Assembly: GCF_900106565.1 (NCBI RefSeq)
Contig: NZ_FNNJ01000001.1
Coordinates: forward strand, 248,001-312,000
Length of the DNA stretch: 64,000 nucleotides
Reading direction: 5' to 3'
Source of the DNA: Lutibacter oricola
GTDB lineage: Bacteria; Bacteroidota; Bacteroidia; Flavobacteriales; Flavobacteriaceae
This document shows, in pieces, positions 53,147-61,060 of this stretch (its first letter is position 1; each line of letters begins with the position of its first letter). The notes beneath the pieces are model-generated. The model saw only the letters and a list, made by a program, of their open reading frames with translations, had not been told where the DNA came from and did not search any database. The position numbers were made by a program, and so were the translations under genes.

Positions 53147-53772
53147 TTTTTTGATGTTTTAAATAAATAAGTTTTTAGTAAATAGTAAATGCCGCTGGTA
53201 ACCATAAGTAGGTAATAAATAGAGAATGATATATTGCTATGACGACCAATGTTTATAACGTGCCAAGTAGCTGTAATTACAAATAATAAGGTTAAGTAAC
53301 CATGTAAGTTTCGCCAAGTTTTATATTTTAAATGTATTTTAAATCTGAAAAAAGATGTAATTAACAATACTAACATTGCAGTATATGCGATAAGGCCTAG
53401 AATAACACCAGTGCTACTAAAAGTTGTAATTATTTTTATAAACGCATCTGAAGGAGTAACTCCATTGTCAAAAAACTTAGGAATTATTATAAAAAAAGGA
53501 TGTAATAATAGTATTGAAATAAATAGATAACCAATAAATTTATGAATGTTTAGAACATTTATCATTCTTATTTTTTTTACTAAATTTTTATTTAGTCTAG
53601 TAGAAAAAAATTGAGATAAAAGTAAAGTAAACCCTAGAATTGTTACTAGGGAAAGGGTATCCATTAGAACATCTCTTTTTGGAAAATCTCCCTGAAAATA
53701 TAATAATATAGGCATTCCAATAAAGGCTAGCGCTATAGCTGTTAATTTAAATATGTAGTGATTCTTTTTCAT
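53143..53772 (-). CDS. Ferric-reductase-like heme-b membrane protein
   Basis: The 209-residue protein has six hydrophobic segments and a ferric-reductase/cytochrome-b561-like pattern of histidines: HKFIGYLFISILLLH in helix 3, RNLHGYL in helix 5 and TWHVINIGRH in helix 5-6, enough to ligate two b hemes. Such proteins move electrons across the cytoplasmic membrane. Its stop overlaps the start of the flavoprotein gene by 4 bp, and it follows the ferredoxin gene by 94 bp. I infer it passes electrons to the exported flavoprotein. Confidence 0.85.
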   Translation of the reverse strand: MKKNHYIFKLTAIALAFIGMPILLYFQGDFPKRDVLMDTLSLVTILGFTLLLSQFFSTRLNKNLVKKIRMINVLNIHKFIGYLFISILLLHPFFIIIPKFFDNGVTPSDAFIKIITTFSSTGVILGLIAYTAMLVLLITSFFRFKIHLKYKTWRNLHGYLTLLFVITATWHVINIGRHSNISFSIYYLLMVTSGIYYLLKTYLFKTSKK

Positions 53773-53866
53773 ATGTCTTTTTTATTGTTTTAAAGTGGTC
53801 ATATGCTGTTCGCTTTTAATAATTTAGTTAAAAAATAAGCTGTTTAGCAGACTCGTTTCGTAATTA

Positions 53867-54082
53867 TTAGCCCCATGAAACGATTACTGGAATAGTTTTT
53901 TCTGGTGAAATTGTTATAGCGTCTACCGGACAATACATACGGCATAAATGACATATTTGACAATCTTCGGGATATAAAATTTCTGCTTTTTTTGATTCTG
54001 GGTTTAACCTTAAAACATCGGTTGGGCAGCTTTTAATACATTCCTCGCAACCAATGCAACCATTTATACTTTTTATTGCCAT
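53867..54082 (-). CDS. 2x[4Fe-4S] ferredoxin, APS-reductase-beta-like
   Basis: The 71-residue protein carries two CxxCxxCxxxC clusters: Cys9-12-15-19 (CIGCEECIKSCP) and Cys41-44-47-51 (CQICHLCRMYCP), and a C-terminal VSWG tail typical of ferredoxins that pair with APS/fumarate-reductase-like flavoproteins. There is no export signal, so it is cytoplasmic. It is the first gene of the operon with the heme-b protein and the Tat flavoprotein, and carries LytTR-type site E upstream. The physical route from a cytoplasmic ferredoxin to an exported flavoprotein would pass through the heme-b protein. Confidence 0.9.
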   Translation of the reverse strand: MAIKSINGCIGCEECIKSCPTDVLRLNPESKKAEILYPEDCQICHLCRMYCPVDAITISPEKTIPVIVSWG

Positions 54083-54098
54083 TTTGTTTATTTTAGAT

Positions 54099-54168
54099 CA
54101 AAGTAACTACGTGTAACTTAAAAGCTAAAACTAAATCAATAAACAAGAATATTTTATCTACCAATTAC
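54099..54168 (-). promoter_or_regulatory. LytTR-type promoter of the ferredoxin operon (site E)
   Basis: Minus strand: GTAATTGGT (54160-54168), spacer AGATAAAATATT, CTTGTTTAT (54139-54147), 32 bp, then TTACTTTG at 54099-54106. The ferredoxin ATG is 16 bp further on. Confidence 0.8.
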
Positions 54169-54185
54169 TATAAAACAATGGGTTT

Positions 54186-54476
54186 TTATTTAGTTGGTAA
54201 ACTAAGTTTGTACATATATAATAATGTAATTGTAATGTAAGTTAGAAATAAAGATAGGGTAATAAGGTATTTCCAATTAGTTTTTAAAAAGGAAGCTTCA
54301 TTGTTTTTTTTAATTGAAATACCTTCTATTTTTAAATCTATTAGCTCTTTTGGAGAGTTGTTAAATGTATTTTCTATATGTTCACCAAAATCGATAAATT
54401 CTAGGTGATATATGTTTTCGCAGTAAATATTTATTGAAATAAAAAATAGGATAATGGTTATTGCTTTTACTTTCAT
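54186..54476 (-). CDS. Small membrane protein of unknown function, LytTR-regulon candidate
   Basis: The 96-residue protein has a signal-like N-terminus (ITIILFFISINIYC), about 45 polar residues and one C-terminal membrane helix (YLITLSLFLTYITITLLYMY). The polar part has several acidic residues and no recognisable domain. It carries LytTR-type site F 26-95 bp upstream, so it probably belongs to the same regulon. The ferredoxin operon's own promoter lies between the two genes. Function not inferable; a small accessory of the heme protein is one possibility. Confidence 0.65.
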   Translation of the reverse strand: MKVKAITIILFFISINIYCENIYHLEFIDFGEHIENTFNNSPKELIDLKIEGISIKKNNEASFLKTNWKYLITLSLFLTYITITLLYMYKLSLPTK

Positions 54477-54501
54477 AATTTGAATTATAAAGATTATAAA
54501 A

Positions 54502-54571
54502 CAAAGTAAAAATTAATAGTAGAAGCGTAACAATGTAATATACTAATAAGTAGTTTTTATCTGCAAACAGT
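54502..54571 (-). promoter_or_regulatory. LytTR-type promoter of the small membrane protein gene (site F)
   Basis: Minus strand: ACTGTTTGC (54563-54571), spacer AGATAAAAACTA, CTTATTAGT (54542-54550), 32 bp, then TTACTTTG at 54502-54509, identical to the site E element. Confidence 0.7.
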
Positions 54572-54606
54572 TAAATAAATTCAATAAGTGAAAATTAGAA
54601 AATGAG

Positions 54607-55713
54607 TTATTCTTCTTTATTTTCTTCTTCTTCCTTCTTTTTTTCTTCAATTAAACCTAGTTTTTTAGCTCTGTTTTCCCAACTTTTACGAGCCATTAAT
54701 TGTAGATCGGCAACATTATCACTTTCATCCATAATTTCTAAGCCAAGTAATGTTTCAATAACATCTTCCATAGATACTAAACCGCTAGTTGTACCATATT
54801 CATCTACCACAAGAGCAATGTGTTCACGTTCCGAAACAAATTTTTCAAATAAATCGGGAATAGGTAAGTTTCTGTTGGTAACTAATATTTCACGTTTTAA
54901 AGTGTCTAATTTTTCTTCTCCATTACCATTTATTATTTCTTCGAGAACTTCATCTTTTAAAATGAATCCAGAAATAGAATCGGCAGTTTCTTTAAATATT
55001 GGAATTCGTGAAAAACGTAATTTAGGGTGTTCTTCAAAAAATGTTTGAATACTAGTGTCTGAATCTGCTGCAACAATAACTGTTCTAGGAGTCATAATAT
55101 CTTTGGCTAGAACTTCCTTAAAAGTCAATAGGTTTTTAATTATTGCACTTTCATTCTCTTCAAAAACACCTTCTTCTTCAGCAATATCTGTCATTGCATG
55201 AAAATCTTCACGACTTAAAATAGAACCGTGTGCATTTTTACCTCCAATTAATTTGGTGGTTAATTGTAATAACCATAAAATACCAGTCCATTTTAAAGGA
55301 AACATCAGAACAATTAGAGCTTTAGAAGTAAAATTAGCTAACTGTTTCCAGTAGGTTGCTCCAATAGTTTTAGGTATTATTTCTGAAACAACTAATATTA
55401 GCATAGTCATAATTGCAGAAACAATTCCAACAATATTAATTCCCAATATATTTATTTTGTAATCTAATGTTTCGGCCTGTACCCCAACCAAAATAGCACC
55501 AACAGTATGTGCAATGGTATTTAATGTTAAAATTGCAATTAATGGTTTGTCTACATCTTTTTTTAGACTTTCAAGAGTATCTGCATAAGCTTTGTTTTCT
55601 TGCTTTTTTATTGAAATAAAAGTTGAAGTAACGCTAAGTAGTACTGCTTCTAGTATTGAACATAGAAATGAAAAGAAAATAGAAATTGAAGCGTAAAATA
55701 TAAGTAACGACAT
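54607..55713 (-). CDS. CNNM/CBS-domain transporter (CorB/TlyC-like)
   Basis: The 368-residue protein has an N-terminal CNNM (DUF21) membrane domain (about 1-180, with segments such as SEIIPKTIGATYW) and a pair of CBS domains (about 195-325: IMTPRTVIVAA and EYGTTSGLVSMEDVIE). Bacterial CorB/CNNM proteins move Mg2+ or Na+, or are called hemolysin C by tradition. The acidic tail (KKKEEEENKEE) replaces the CorC_HlyC domain seen in longer members. It stands alone on the minus strand. Confidence 0.9.
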   Translation of the reverse strand: MSLLIFYASISIFFSFLCSILEAVLLSVTSTFISIKKQENKAYADTLESLKKDVDKPLIAILTLNTIAHTVGAILVGVQAETLDYKINILGINIVGIVSAIMTMLILVVSEIIPKTIGATYWKQLANFTSKALIVLMFPLKWTGILWLLQLTTKLIGGKNAHGSILSREDFHAMTDIAEEEGVFEENESAIIKNLLTFKEVLAKDIMTPRTVIVAADSDTSIQTFFEEHPKLRFSRIPIFKETADSISGFILKDEVLEEIINGNGEEKLDTLKREILVTNRNLPIPDLFEKFVSEREHIALVVDEYGTTSGLVSMEDVIETLLGLEIMDESDNVADLQLMARKSWENRAKKLGLIEEKKKEEEENKEE

Positions 55714-55770
55714 TATTTTAATTGTTTAATGCTAATGTAGGTAATAAATTCTCAATTTTAAATAAAAAAA

Positions 55771-55790
55771 GACGCTTTGAAAAAAGCGCC
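55771..55790 (-). terminator. Terminator of the DUF3078 gene
   Basis: GACGCTTT (55771-55778) pairs with AAAGCGCC (55783-55790) with one wobble; minus-strand T-run follows. It lies 24 bp past the DUF3078 stop. Confidence 0.85.
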
Positions 55791-55814
55791 TTTAAATTAT
55801 TGTGTTTTTTTATG

Positions 55815-56654
55815 TTAGAATCCGTAGTTTACACCTAAACCAAATACTTCTCTAGTTTGAAAACCTTTAAAAGCATTGTCATCATAAATTGTTTGAAATG
55901 CAAGGTTAGCAGATAAATATTTGTTTATTTTCATTACTAAATTCATAGTGTAATCTAAATCTACATTTTGTGGATCTTCTAAATAGTTAGTGTACAAGTT
56001 TAAAATGTTTTCCATAGAAACATTTTCCATAATATTTAATTTATAGTAAGCACCAACTGCTGCTCCAAATTCAAATCTAGAAGTATCACCCATTTCAACA
56101 CCAAAAGAAGAACCAGTAGCTGTAAAATGATCGTGAACAAATATAAAACGAGCCGTTGCTGGAGCAATATTAACTTTTAAGTTGTCGCTTTTTTTCCATA
56201 ACATACCAGGTCCAAATTGTAAATAAGCTGGTGAAAAGAAATGAGATGTTTTAGTGTCTGATGAGTCGAAACCAGAATCGAATTGAGTTTTAAAGTTTAC
56301 AAATGCAGAGTAGTACCAGTATCCTTTAGCTTTTTTACCAACTAAAGAGTTAAATTCAAATCTATCATCAGTTTTTTCCTGATCAGAACCTTTAATTTTA
56401 GTAATACCATAAGCAGCAATTATTTTATTGTCCCAAGTTAAGTCTCCATTTACATAGTTAAAATCGTAGTTTAGCCCTAAATTACCTGCAACATTGTTTA
56501 TTCCTCCTGCAGTCCAGTTGTTAAACGCAGATTGGTTTAGTAAAAAAGAAATGTTTCCTTTTTTTGTCCATCCTTTTTTAGGTTCTTTTGTTTCTTGTGC
56601 AAAAGTTAATGTACAACTAAGTACAAAAACAGCTAGTAAAATTACTTTTTTCAT
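55815..56654 (-). CDS. DUF3078 outer-membrane-like protein
   Basis: The 279-residue protein has a signal peptide (ending CTLTFAQ) and the DUF3078 opening GWTKKGNISFLLNQSAFNNW, then GGINNVAGN, followed by amphipathic beta strands and the terminal aromatic GVNYGF, consistent with an outer-membrane barrel. It is restricted to Bacteroidota and its function is unknown. It is monocistronic with its own terminator. Confidence 0.9.
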   Translation of the reverse strand: MKKVILLAVFVLSCTLTFAQETKEPKKGWTKKGNISFLLNQSAFNNWTAGGINNVAGNLGLNYDFNYVNGDLTWDNKIIAAYGITKIKGSDQEKTDDRFEFNSLVGKKAKGYWYYSAFVNFKTQFDSGFDSSDTKTSHFFSPAYLQFGPGMLWKKSDNLKVNIAPATARFIFVHDHFTATGSSFGVEMGDTSRFEFGAAVGAYYKLNIMENVSMENILNLYTNYLEDPQNVDLDYTMNLVMKINKYLSANLAFQTIYDDNAFKGFQTREVFGLGVNYGF

Positions 56655-56736
56655 AATGTTTATTCGTGTTAATTTAATTTTTTTTGAATTTGCAAAAATA
56701 TATTAATAGGACAATTTTAAAAGTAAAAAGTCACAT

Positions 56737-57243
56737 TTAATTCTTTTTTTTGAATAGCGGCACTGTAGAGCATGCCTCACCAAACATAATAGATTTTGCT
56801 ATTGGTTGGATTTTTTGTATTAACTGTAAGTAAGCCGTTTCGGGTATTGGCTTGTTAGCACAACCTTTAATTATTACAGGTTTATTTGTAAAATCATCAG
56901 TATTAAAATTAGCTATAAGTTCTTGGAATATAGATGTTTCTAATTCTTTGAGGTTGCCAACAACTACTTTTTTAGCATTTTTTAAATATGTTGAAATTAA
57001 CATATATGCCCAAGAAGGAATAATAGCATCTGCAGAGCAAGAAAGAGCAACATACTTACTTTCATATTGTTGCCAATTATGATTGGTAAGCGATTCTCTA
57101 AAGTCGTTTTCTTTTAAAATTAATTCATGAAAAAGCCATTGTTTTATATCTAAAACAATGCGCTCGCCTTTTGGATAAAAATCTTCAAGGTCAATAGTTT
57201 TAAGTTTGCTGTTTGCAACTCTATTTACTATTTCTTTTTCCAT
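56737..57243 (-). CDS. DUF2480 family protein
   Basis: The 168-residue cytoplasmic protein matches DUF2480 in EDFYPKGERIVLDIKQWLF, then ADAIIPSWAYMLIS and IIKGCANKPIPETAY. The family is a Bacteroidota protein of unknown function and is often placed near SUF-type Fe-S genes. Two conserved cysteines (ALSCSAD and IKGCANK) could bind a metal or cluster. It starts at the base after the SufT-like gene's stop and shares its promoter. Confidence 0.88.
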   Translation of the reverse strand: MEKEIVNRVANSKLKTIDLEDFYPKGERIVLDIKQWLFHELILKENDFRESLTNHNWQQYESKYVALSCSADAIIPSWAYMLISTYLKNAKKVVVGNLKELETSIFQELIANFNTDDFTNKPVIIKGCANKPIPETAYLQLIQKIQPIAKSIMFGEACSTVPLFKKKN

Positions 57244-57564
57244 TTATAAAAAACCTAATTCTAATTTAGCTTCTTCGCTCATCATATCTTGAGTCCACAT
57301 TGGGTCAAAAGTTATTTCAACTTCAGCATTCATAACTTCTTCAATAGTTTTAACCTTTTCTTCAACTTCAACAGGTAAAGTCTCTGCAACTGGACAGTTA
57401 GGTGAAGTTAATGTCATTAATATTTTAACATCATTGTTTTCACTAACCATAACATCGTAAATTAAACCTAATTCAAATATGTCTACTGGGATTTCAGGAT
57501 CGTAAATTGTTTTAATTTTTTCAATAATTTTATCTCCTAAATCTTGTACGCGTTCACTGTTCAT
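57244..57564 (-). CDS. MIP18/SufT-like Fe-S assembly factor (DUF59)
   Basis: The 106-residue protein has the DUF59 motifs DPEIPVDIFELGLIYDV and TSPNCPVAETLPVEVEEKV, the latter with the conserved Cys. SufT/MIP18 proteins help deliver or mature Fe-S clusters. Expected length. It lies 52 bp downstream of sufE on the same strand and abuts the DUF2480 gene. The core sufBCDS genes are not in the window. Confidence 0.92.
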   Translation of the reverse strand: MNSERVQDLGDKIIEKIKTIYDPEIPVDIFELGLIYDVMVSENNDVKILMTLTSPNCPVAETLPVEVEEKVKTIEEVMNAEVEITFDPMWTQDMMSEEAKLELGFL

Positions 57565-57602
57565 ATCTATAAAACCCTCTTTATATTCATTCTAAATAAG
57601 TG

Positions 57603-57610
57603 CAAATATA
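57603..57610 (-). promoter_or_regulatory. -7 element of the SufT-like gene
   Basis: The minus strand reads TATATTTG, a full TAnnTTTG match 38 bp upstream of the ATG, in the gap after sufE. Confidence 0.5.
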
Positions 57611-57616
57611 CAATAA

Positions 57617-58039
57617 TTAACTAAATTTAGATTGATAAGCTAACGCATACAATTTTATTTGTTTAATCATAGATACAAGTCCGTTTGCACGTGTAGGAGA
57701 AAGGTGTTCTTTTAAACCAATTTCGTCTACAAAATATAATTCAGTATTTAAAATATCTTTAGGTTTCTGGTTGTTGAATACACGAATTAAAAGGGCTACA
57801 ATACCTTTTGTTAAAATGGCATCACTATCTGCAGTAAATACAATAGTATCATTCTCAATATCAGATTGTAACCAAACTTTTGATTGGCATCCCATTATTA
57901 AATTTTCATCAATTTTATATGCCTCATTAATTAACGGAAGCGATTTTCCAAGTTCAATAATATACTCATAACGCTCCATCCAATCTTCAAACATTGAAAA
58001 CTCATCTATAATTTCTTCTTGTATTTCTTTGATAGTCAT
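57617..58039 (-). CDS. sufE: SufE-family sulfur-acceptor protein
   Basis: SufE takes persulfide sulfur from the cysteine desulfurase SufS and passes it to SufB. The 140-residue protein has the family core: the conserved Cys in LIMGCQSKVWL, DAILTKGIVALLIRVFN, and HLSPTRANGLVSM. Length is typical. It is divergent from the PfkB-kinase gene across a 92-bp gap with a palindromic pair of -7 elements, and precedes the SufT-like and DUF2480 genes on its own strand. Confidence 0.93.
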   Translation of the reverse strand: MTIKEIQEEIIDEFSMFEDWMERYEYIIELGKSLPLINEAYKIDENLIMGCQSKVWLQSDIENDTIVFTADSDAILTKGIVALLIRVFNNQKPKDILNTELYFVDEIGLKEHLSPTRANGLVSMIKQIKLYALAYQSKFS

Positions 58040-58049
58040 TTTTTAAACT

Positions 58050-58065
58050 TATTTTTGCAAAAATA
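58050..58065. promoter_or_regulatory. Palindrome holding divergent -7 elements (sufE / PfkB kinase)
   Basis: TATTTTTGCAAAAATA is a perfect 16-bp palindrome. Each strand reads TATTTTTG, a TAnnTTTG match. On the minus strand the element is 18 bp upstream of sufE; on the plus strand it is 74 bp upstream of the kinase. Confidence 0.55.
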
Positions 58066-58131
58066 AACACAAGTTGTGTTTAAAAAAAATATATACACAT
58101 ATTATACCATTAAAGGGTAGATTTTAAAAAT

Positions 58132-59058
58132 ATGAGCAAATTATTAATTGTTGGAACGGTTGCTTTTGATGCTATTGAAACGCCGTTTGGTAAAACAGAT
58201 AAGATTTTAGGAGGTTCAGCTTCTTATATTTCGTTAGCAGCATCACAATTTGGTGTAAAGTCAGGTATTGTTTCAGTTGTTGGAGGAGATTTCCCAAAAG
58301 AATATTTAGCTAAATTAAATGAGCGAGATATAAATACTGATGCAGTTGAAATTATTGAAGATGGTAAAACATTTTTTTGGTCAGGTAAATATCATAACGA
58401 TTTAAATTCTCGTGATACGTTAATTACAGATTTAAATGTGTTGGCTGATTTTAAACCTGTTGTTTCAGAAAAATTTAAAAATGCAGAGTTTTTATTGTTA
58501 GGTAATTTACACCCAGCAGTACAAATGGATGTAATTAACCAATTAAATTCGAAACCAAAATTAATAGCGTTAGATACTATGAATTTTTGGATGGACAATG
58601 CTTTGGAAGATTTAATGAAAGTAATTGCAAAAATTGATGTAATTACAATTAATGATGAAGAAGCTCGTCAATTATCCGGAGAATACTCGTTGGTAAAAGC
58701 GGCTCAAAAAATACATAAAATGGGTCCAGAATATGTGGTAATTAAAAAAGGTGAACACGGAGCCTTATTATTCCACGAAGAAAATGTGTTCTTTGCACCA
58801 GCATTACCATTAGAAGAAGTATTTGATCCAACAGGAGCAGGAGATACTTTTGCAGGTGGATTTATTGGACATCTAGCAAAAACAGAAGATATTTCGTTTG
58901 AAAATATGAAACGAGCTGTAATTGCTGGTTCAAATCTTGCATCGTTTTGTGTTGAAAAATTTGGAACTGAGCGTATGGAAGATTTATCTTCGGATGAAAT
59001 TCAAAAAAGATTACTACAATTCAAGCTTCTAACACAGTTTGAAATTGAAATAAATTAA
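58132..59058 (+). CDS. PfkB-family carbohydrate/nucleoside kinase
   Basis: The 308-residue kinase has both ribokinase-family signatures: the N-terminal GGSASYISLAASQFG and the C-terminal DPTGAGDTFAGGF with catalytic Asp. It phosphorylates a sugar or nucleoside with ATP in the cytoplasm. It is followed 61 bp later by the PurF-like gene, separated by a terminator. The adenosine/inosine kinase subgroup is possible but unproven. Confidence 0.93.
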   Translation: MSKLLIVGTVAFDAIETPFGKTDKILGGSASYISLAASQFGVKSGIVSVVGGDFPKEYLAKLNERDINTDAVEIIEDGKTFFWSGKYHNDLNSRDTLITDLNVLADFKPVVSEKFKNAEFLLLGNLHPAVQMDVINQLNSKPKLIALDTMNFWMDNALEDLMKVIAKIDVITINDEEARQLSGEYSLVKAAQKIHKMGPEYVVIKKGEHGALLFHEENVFFAPALPLEEVFDPTGAGDTFAGGFIGHLAKTEDISFENMKRAVIAGSNLASFCVEKFGTERMEDLSSDEIQKRLLQFKLLTQFEIEIN

Positions 59059-59063
59059 TAACT

Positions 59064-59087
59064 ATCCGCCTTTGTGCGGATTTTTTT
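59064..59087 (+). terminator. Terminator of the PfkB kinase gene
   Basis: ATCCGC (59064-59069) pairs with GCGGAT (59076-59081) around a 6-nt loop, followed by T-run, 6 bp past the stop. Confidence 0.85.
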
Positions 59088-59119
59088 GTGAAAAACACTA
59101 CTAAACTAAAGCAAAAAAT

Positions 59120-61018
59120 ATGAGTGACGCAATTAAACATGAGTGTGGAATTGCAATGGTAAGACTACTAAAGCCATTGCAGTATTATAAGGATAAATAT
59201 GGATCTGCATTTTACGGTTTAAATAAAATGTATCTATTAATGGAAAAACAGCACAATCGTGGTCAAGACGGTGCTGGTTTAGCAAGTATTAAATTTGATG
59301 TTGGTGCAGGAACAAGATATATTAGTCGAGTTCGTTCAAATCAACCACAACCAATACAAGATATATTTTCACAAATAAATGGGCGTTTAAATTCGTTAAA
59401 TGAAGAATTTCCAGATAAAGTAAACGATGTTGAATGGCAAAATAATAACGCTCCATATATTGGAAACTTATTTTTAGGTCACGTTCGTTATGGTACTTTT
59501 GGAAAAAATAGTATTGAGAGTGTTCATCCATTTTTACGTCAAAGCAACTGGAAACATAAAAGTTTAATTGTTGCAGGTAATTTTAATATGACCAATTCGA
59601 AACGTTTGTTTAACGATTTGGTTGAAATTGGTCAGCATCCTAAAGAGTTGACAGATACTGTTACTGTAATGGAAAAAATAGGTCACTTTATAGATACTGA
59701 AGTTGCCAAATTATACAAAGAAGTTAAAAGTGAAGGAGTTGGTAAAAAAGAAGCTTCACCATTAATTGAAGAAAGAATTAATATTAAAAAAATATTAAAA
59801 CGATCTGCAAAAAACTGGGATGGTGGTTATGCAATGGCTGGATTATTAGGTCATGGAGATGCATTTGTTTTACGTGATCCTGCAGGAATTAGACCTGCAT
59901 TTTATTATAAAGATGATGAGGTTGTTGTGGTTGCTTCAGAAAGACCAGTAATACAAACAGTATTTAATGTTGCAATAGACGATGTTAAAGAAATTGATCC
60001 AGGTCATGCATTAATTATTAAGCGAGATGGAGAAATTTCTATGGATAGAGTAACAAAAGAATTACCTCAAAAATCTTGTTCATTTGAACGTATTTATTTC
60101 TCTAGAGGAAGTGATGCTGATATTTATAATGAGCGTAAAAATTTAGGAAAACTAGTGTTTCCTCAAATTTTAGAAAAAATAGATGAAGACATGAAAAATA
60201 CTGTGTTTTCGTTTATTCCTAATACCGCAGAAACATCCTTTTATGGGATGAGAGAAGCAGCTGCAGATTTTTTAAATATGCAGAAAACAGAAATGATTTT
60301 AGACGGTAAGCGAAACTTGTCTGCAGAAAAAGTAAAAAATATTTTAGCTCAAAGGCCACGTATTGAAAAGCTTGCAATTAAAGATGCCAAGCTTAGAACC
60401 TTTATTGCAGATGACAATAGTAGAGATGATTTAGTTGCCCACGTTTACGACGTTACATATGGTATTGTTAAGCGAGAAGATAACTTAGTAATTATTGACG
60501 ATAGTATTGTTAGAGGTACTACGTTGAAGAAAAGTATTATTAAAATTTTAGATCGTTTACACCCTAAAAAAATAGTAATAGTTTCATCGGCTCCTCAAAT
60601 TCGTTATCCAGATTGTTATGGTATTGATATGGCAAGAATGGGCGATTTTATTGCTTTTAGAGCAGCTTTAGAGTTGTTAAAAGACAAAGACTCATATAAT
60701 ATTGTTGATGAAGTATATGCTAAATGTAAAAATCAGCAGCATTTAGAAGATGATGAAATTCAGAATTTTGTTAAAGGAATTTATGCGCCATTTACTGATG
60801 AGCAAATTTCAGATAAAATTGCTGAAATGCTAAAAACGGAAGACATAAATGCAGATGTTGAAATTATATACCAATCTGTAGAAAATTTACATAAAGCTTG
60901 TCCAAATCATTTAGGTGATTGGTATTTTACAGGGAATTACCCAACTCCAGGAGGTAAACGAGTTGTAAACAATGCTTTCATTAATTTTTATGAAGGAAAT
61001 AATAAAAGAGCTTATTAA
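59120..61018 (+). CDS. Amidophosphoribosyltransferase-like class II glutamine amidotransferase
   Basis: The 632-residue protein combines a class II glutaminase with likely nucleophile Cys9 (KHECGIAMVRL), NRGQDGAGLAS and LGHVRYGTFG, with a phosphoribosyltransferase domain containing the PRPP loop VIIDDSIVRGTTLKKSI. PurF makes phosphoribosylamine, the first committed purine-synthesis step. It is about 130 residues longer than E. coli PurF, and the Cys is preceded by eight residues rather than being directly exposed by Met removal. This long form occurs in Bacteroidota, often beside a separate canonical purF, so it may act on a variant substrate. Confidence 0.88.
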   Translation: MSDAIKHECGIAMVRLLKPLQYYKDKYGSAFYGLNKMYLLMEKQHNRGQDGAGLASIKFDVGAGTRYISRVRSNQPQPIQDIFSQINGRLNSLNEEFPDKVNDVEWQNNNAPYIGNLFLGHVRYGTFGKNSIESVHPFLRQSNWKHKSLIVAGNFNMTNSKRLFNDLVEIGQHPKELTDTVTVMEKIGHFIDTEVAKLYKEVKSEGVGKKEASPLIEERINIKKILKRSAKNWDGGYAMAGLLGHGDAFVLRDPAGIRPAFYYKDDEVVVVASERPVIQTVFNVAIDDVKEIDPGHALIIKRDGEISMDRVTKELPQKSCSFERIYFSRGSDADIYNERKNLGKLVFPQILEKIDEDMKNTVFSFIPNTAETSFYGMREAAADFLNMQKTEMILDGKRNLSAEKVKNILAQRPRIEKLAIKDAKLRTFIADDNSRDDLVAHVYDVTYGIVKREDNLVIIDDSIVRGTTLKKSIIKILDRLHPKKIVIVSSAPQIRYPDCYGIDMARMGDFIAFRAALELLKDKDSYNIVDEVYAKCKNQQHLEDDEIQNFVKGIYAPFTDEQISDKIAEMLKTEDINADVEIIYQSVENLHKACPNHLGDWYFTGNYPTPGGKRVVNNAFINFYEGNNKRAY

Positions 61019-61060
61019 GTAAGAATTCATACATTAGCCATGTAATTTTACAGCTATATT

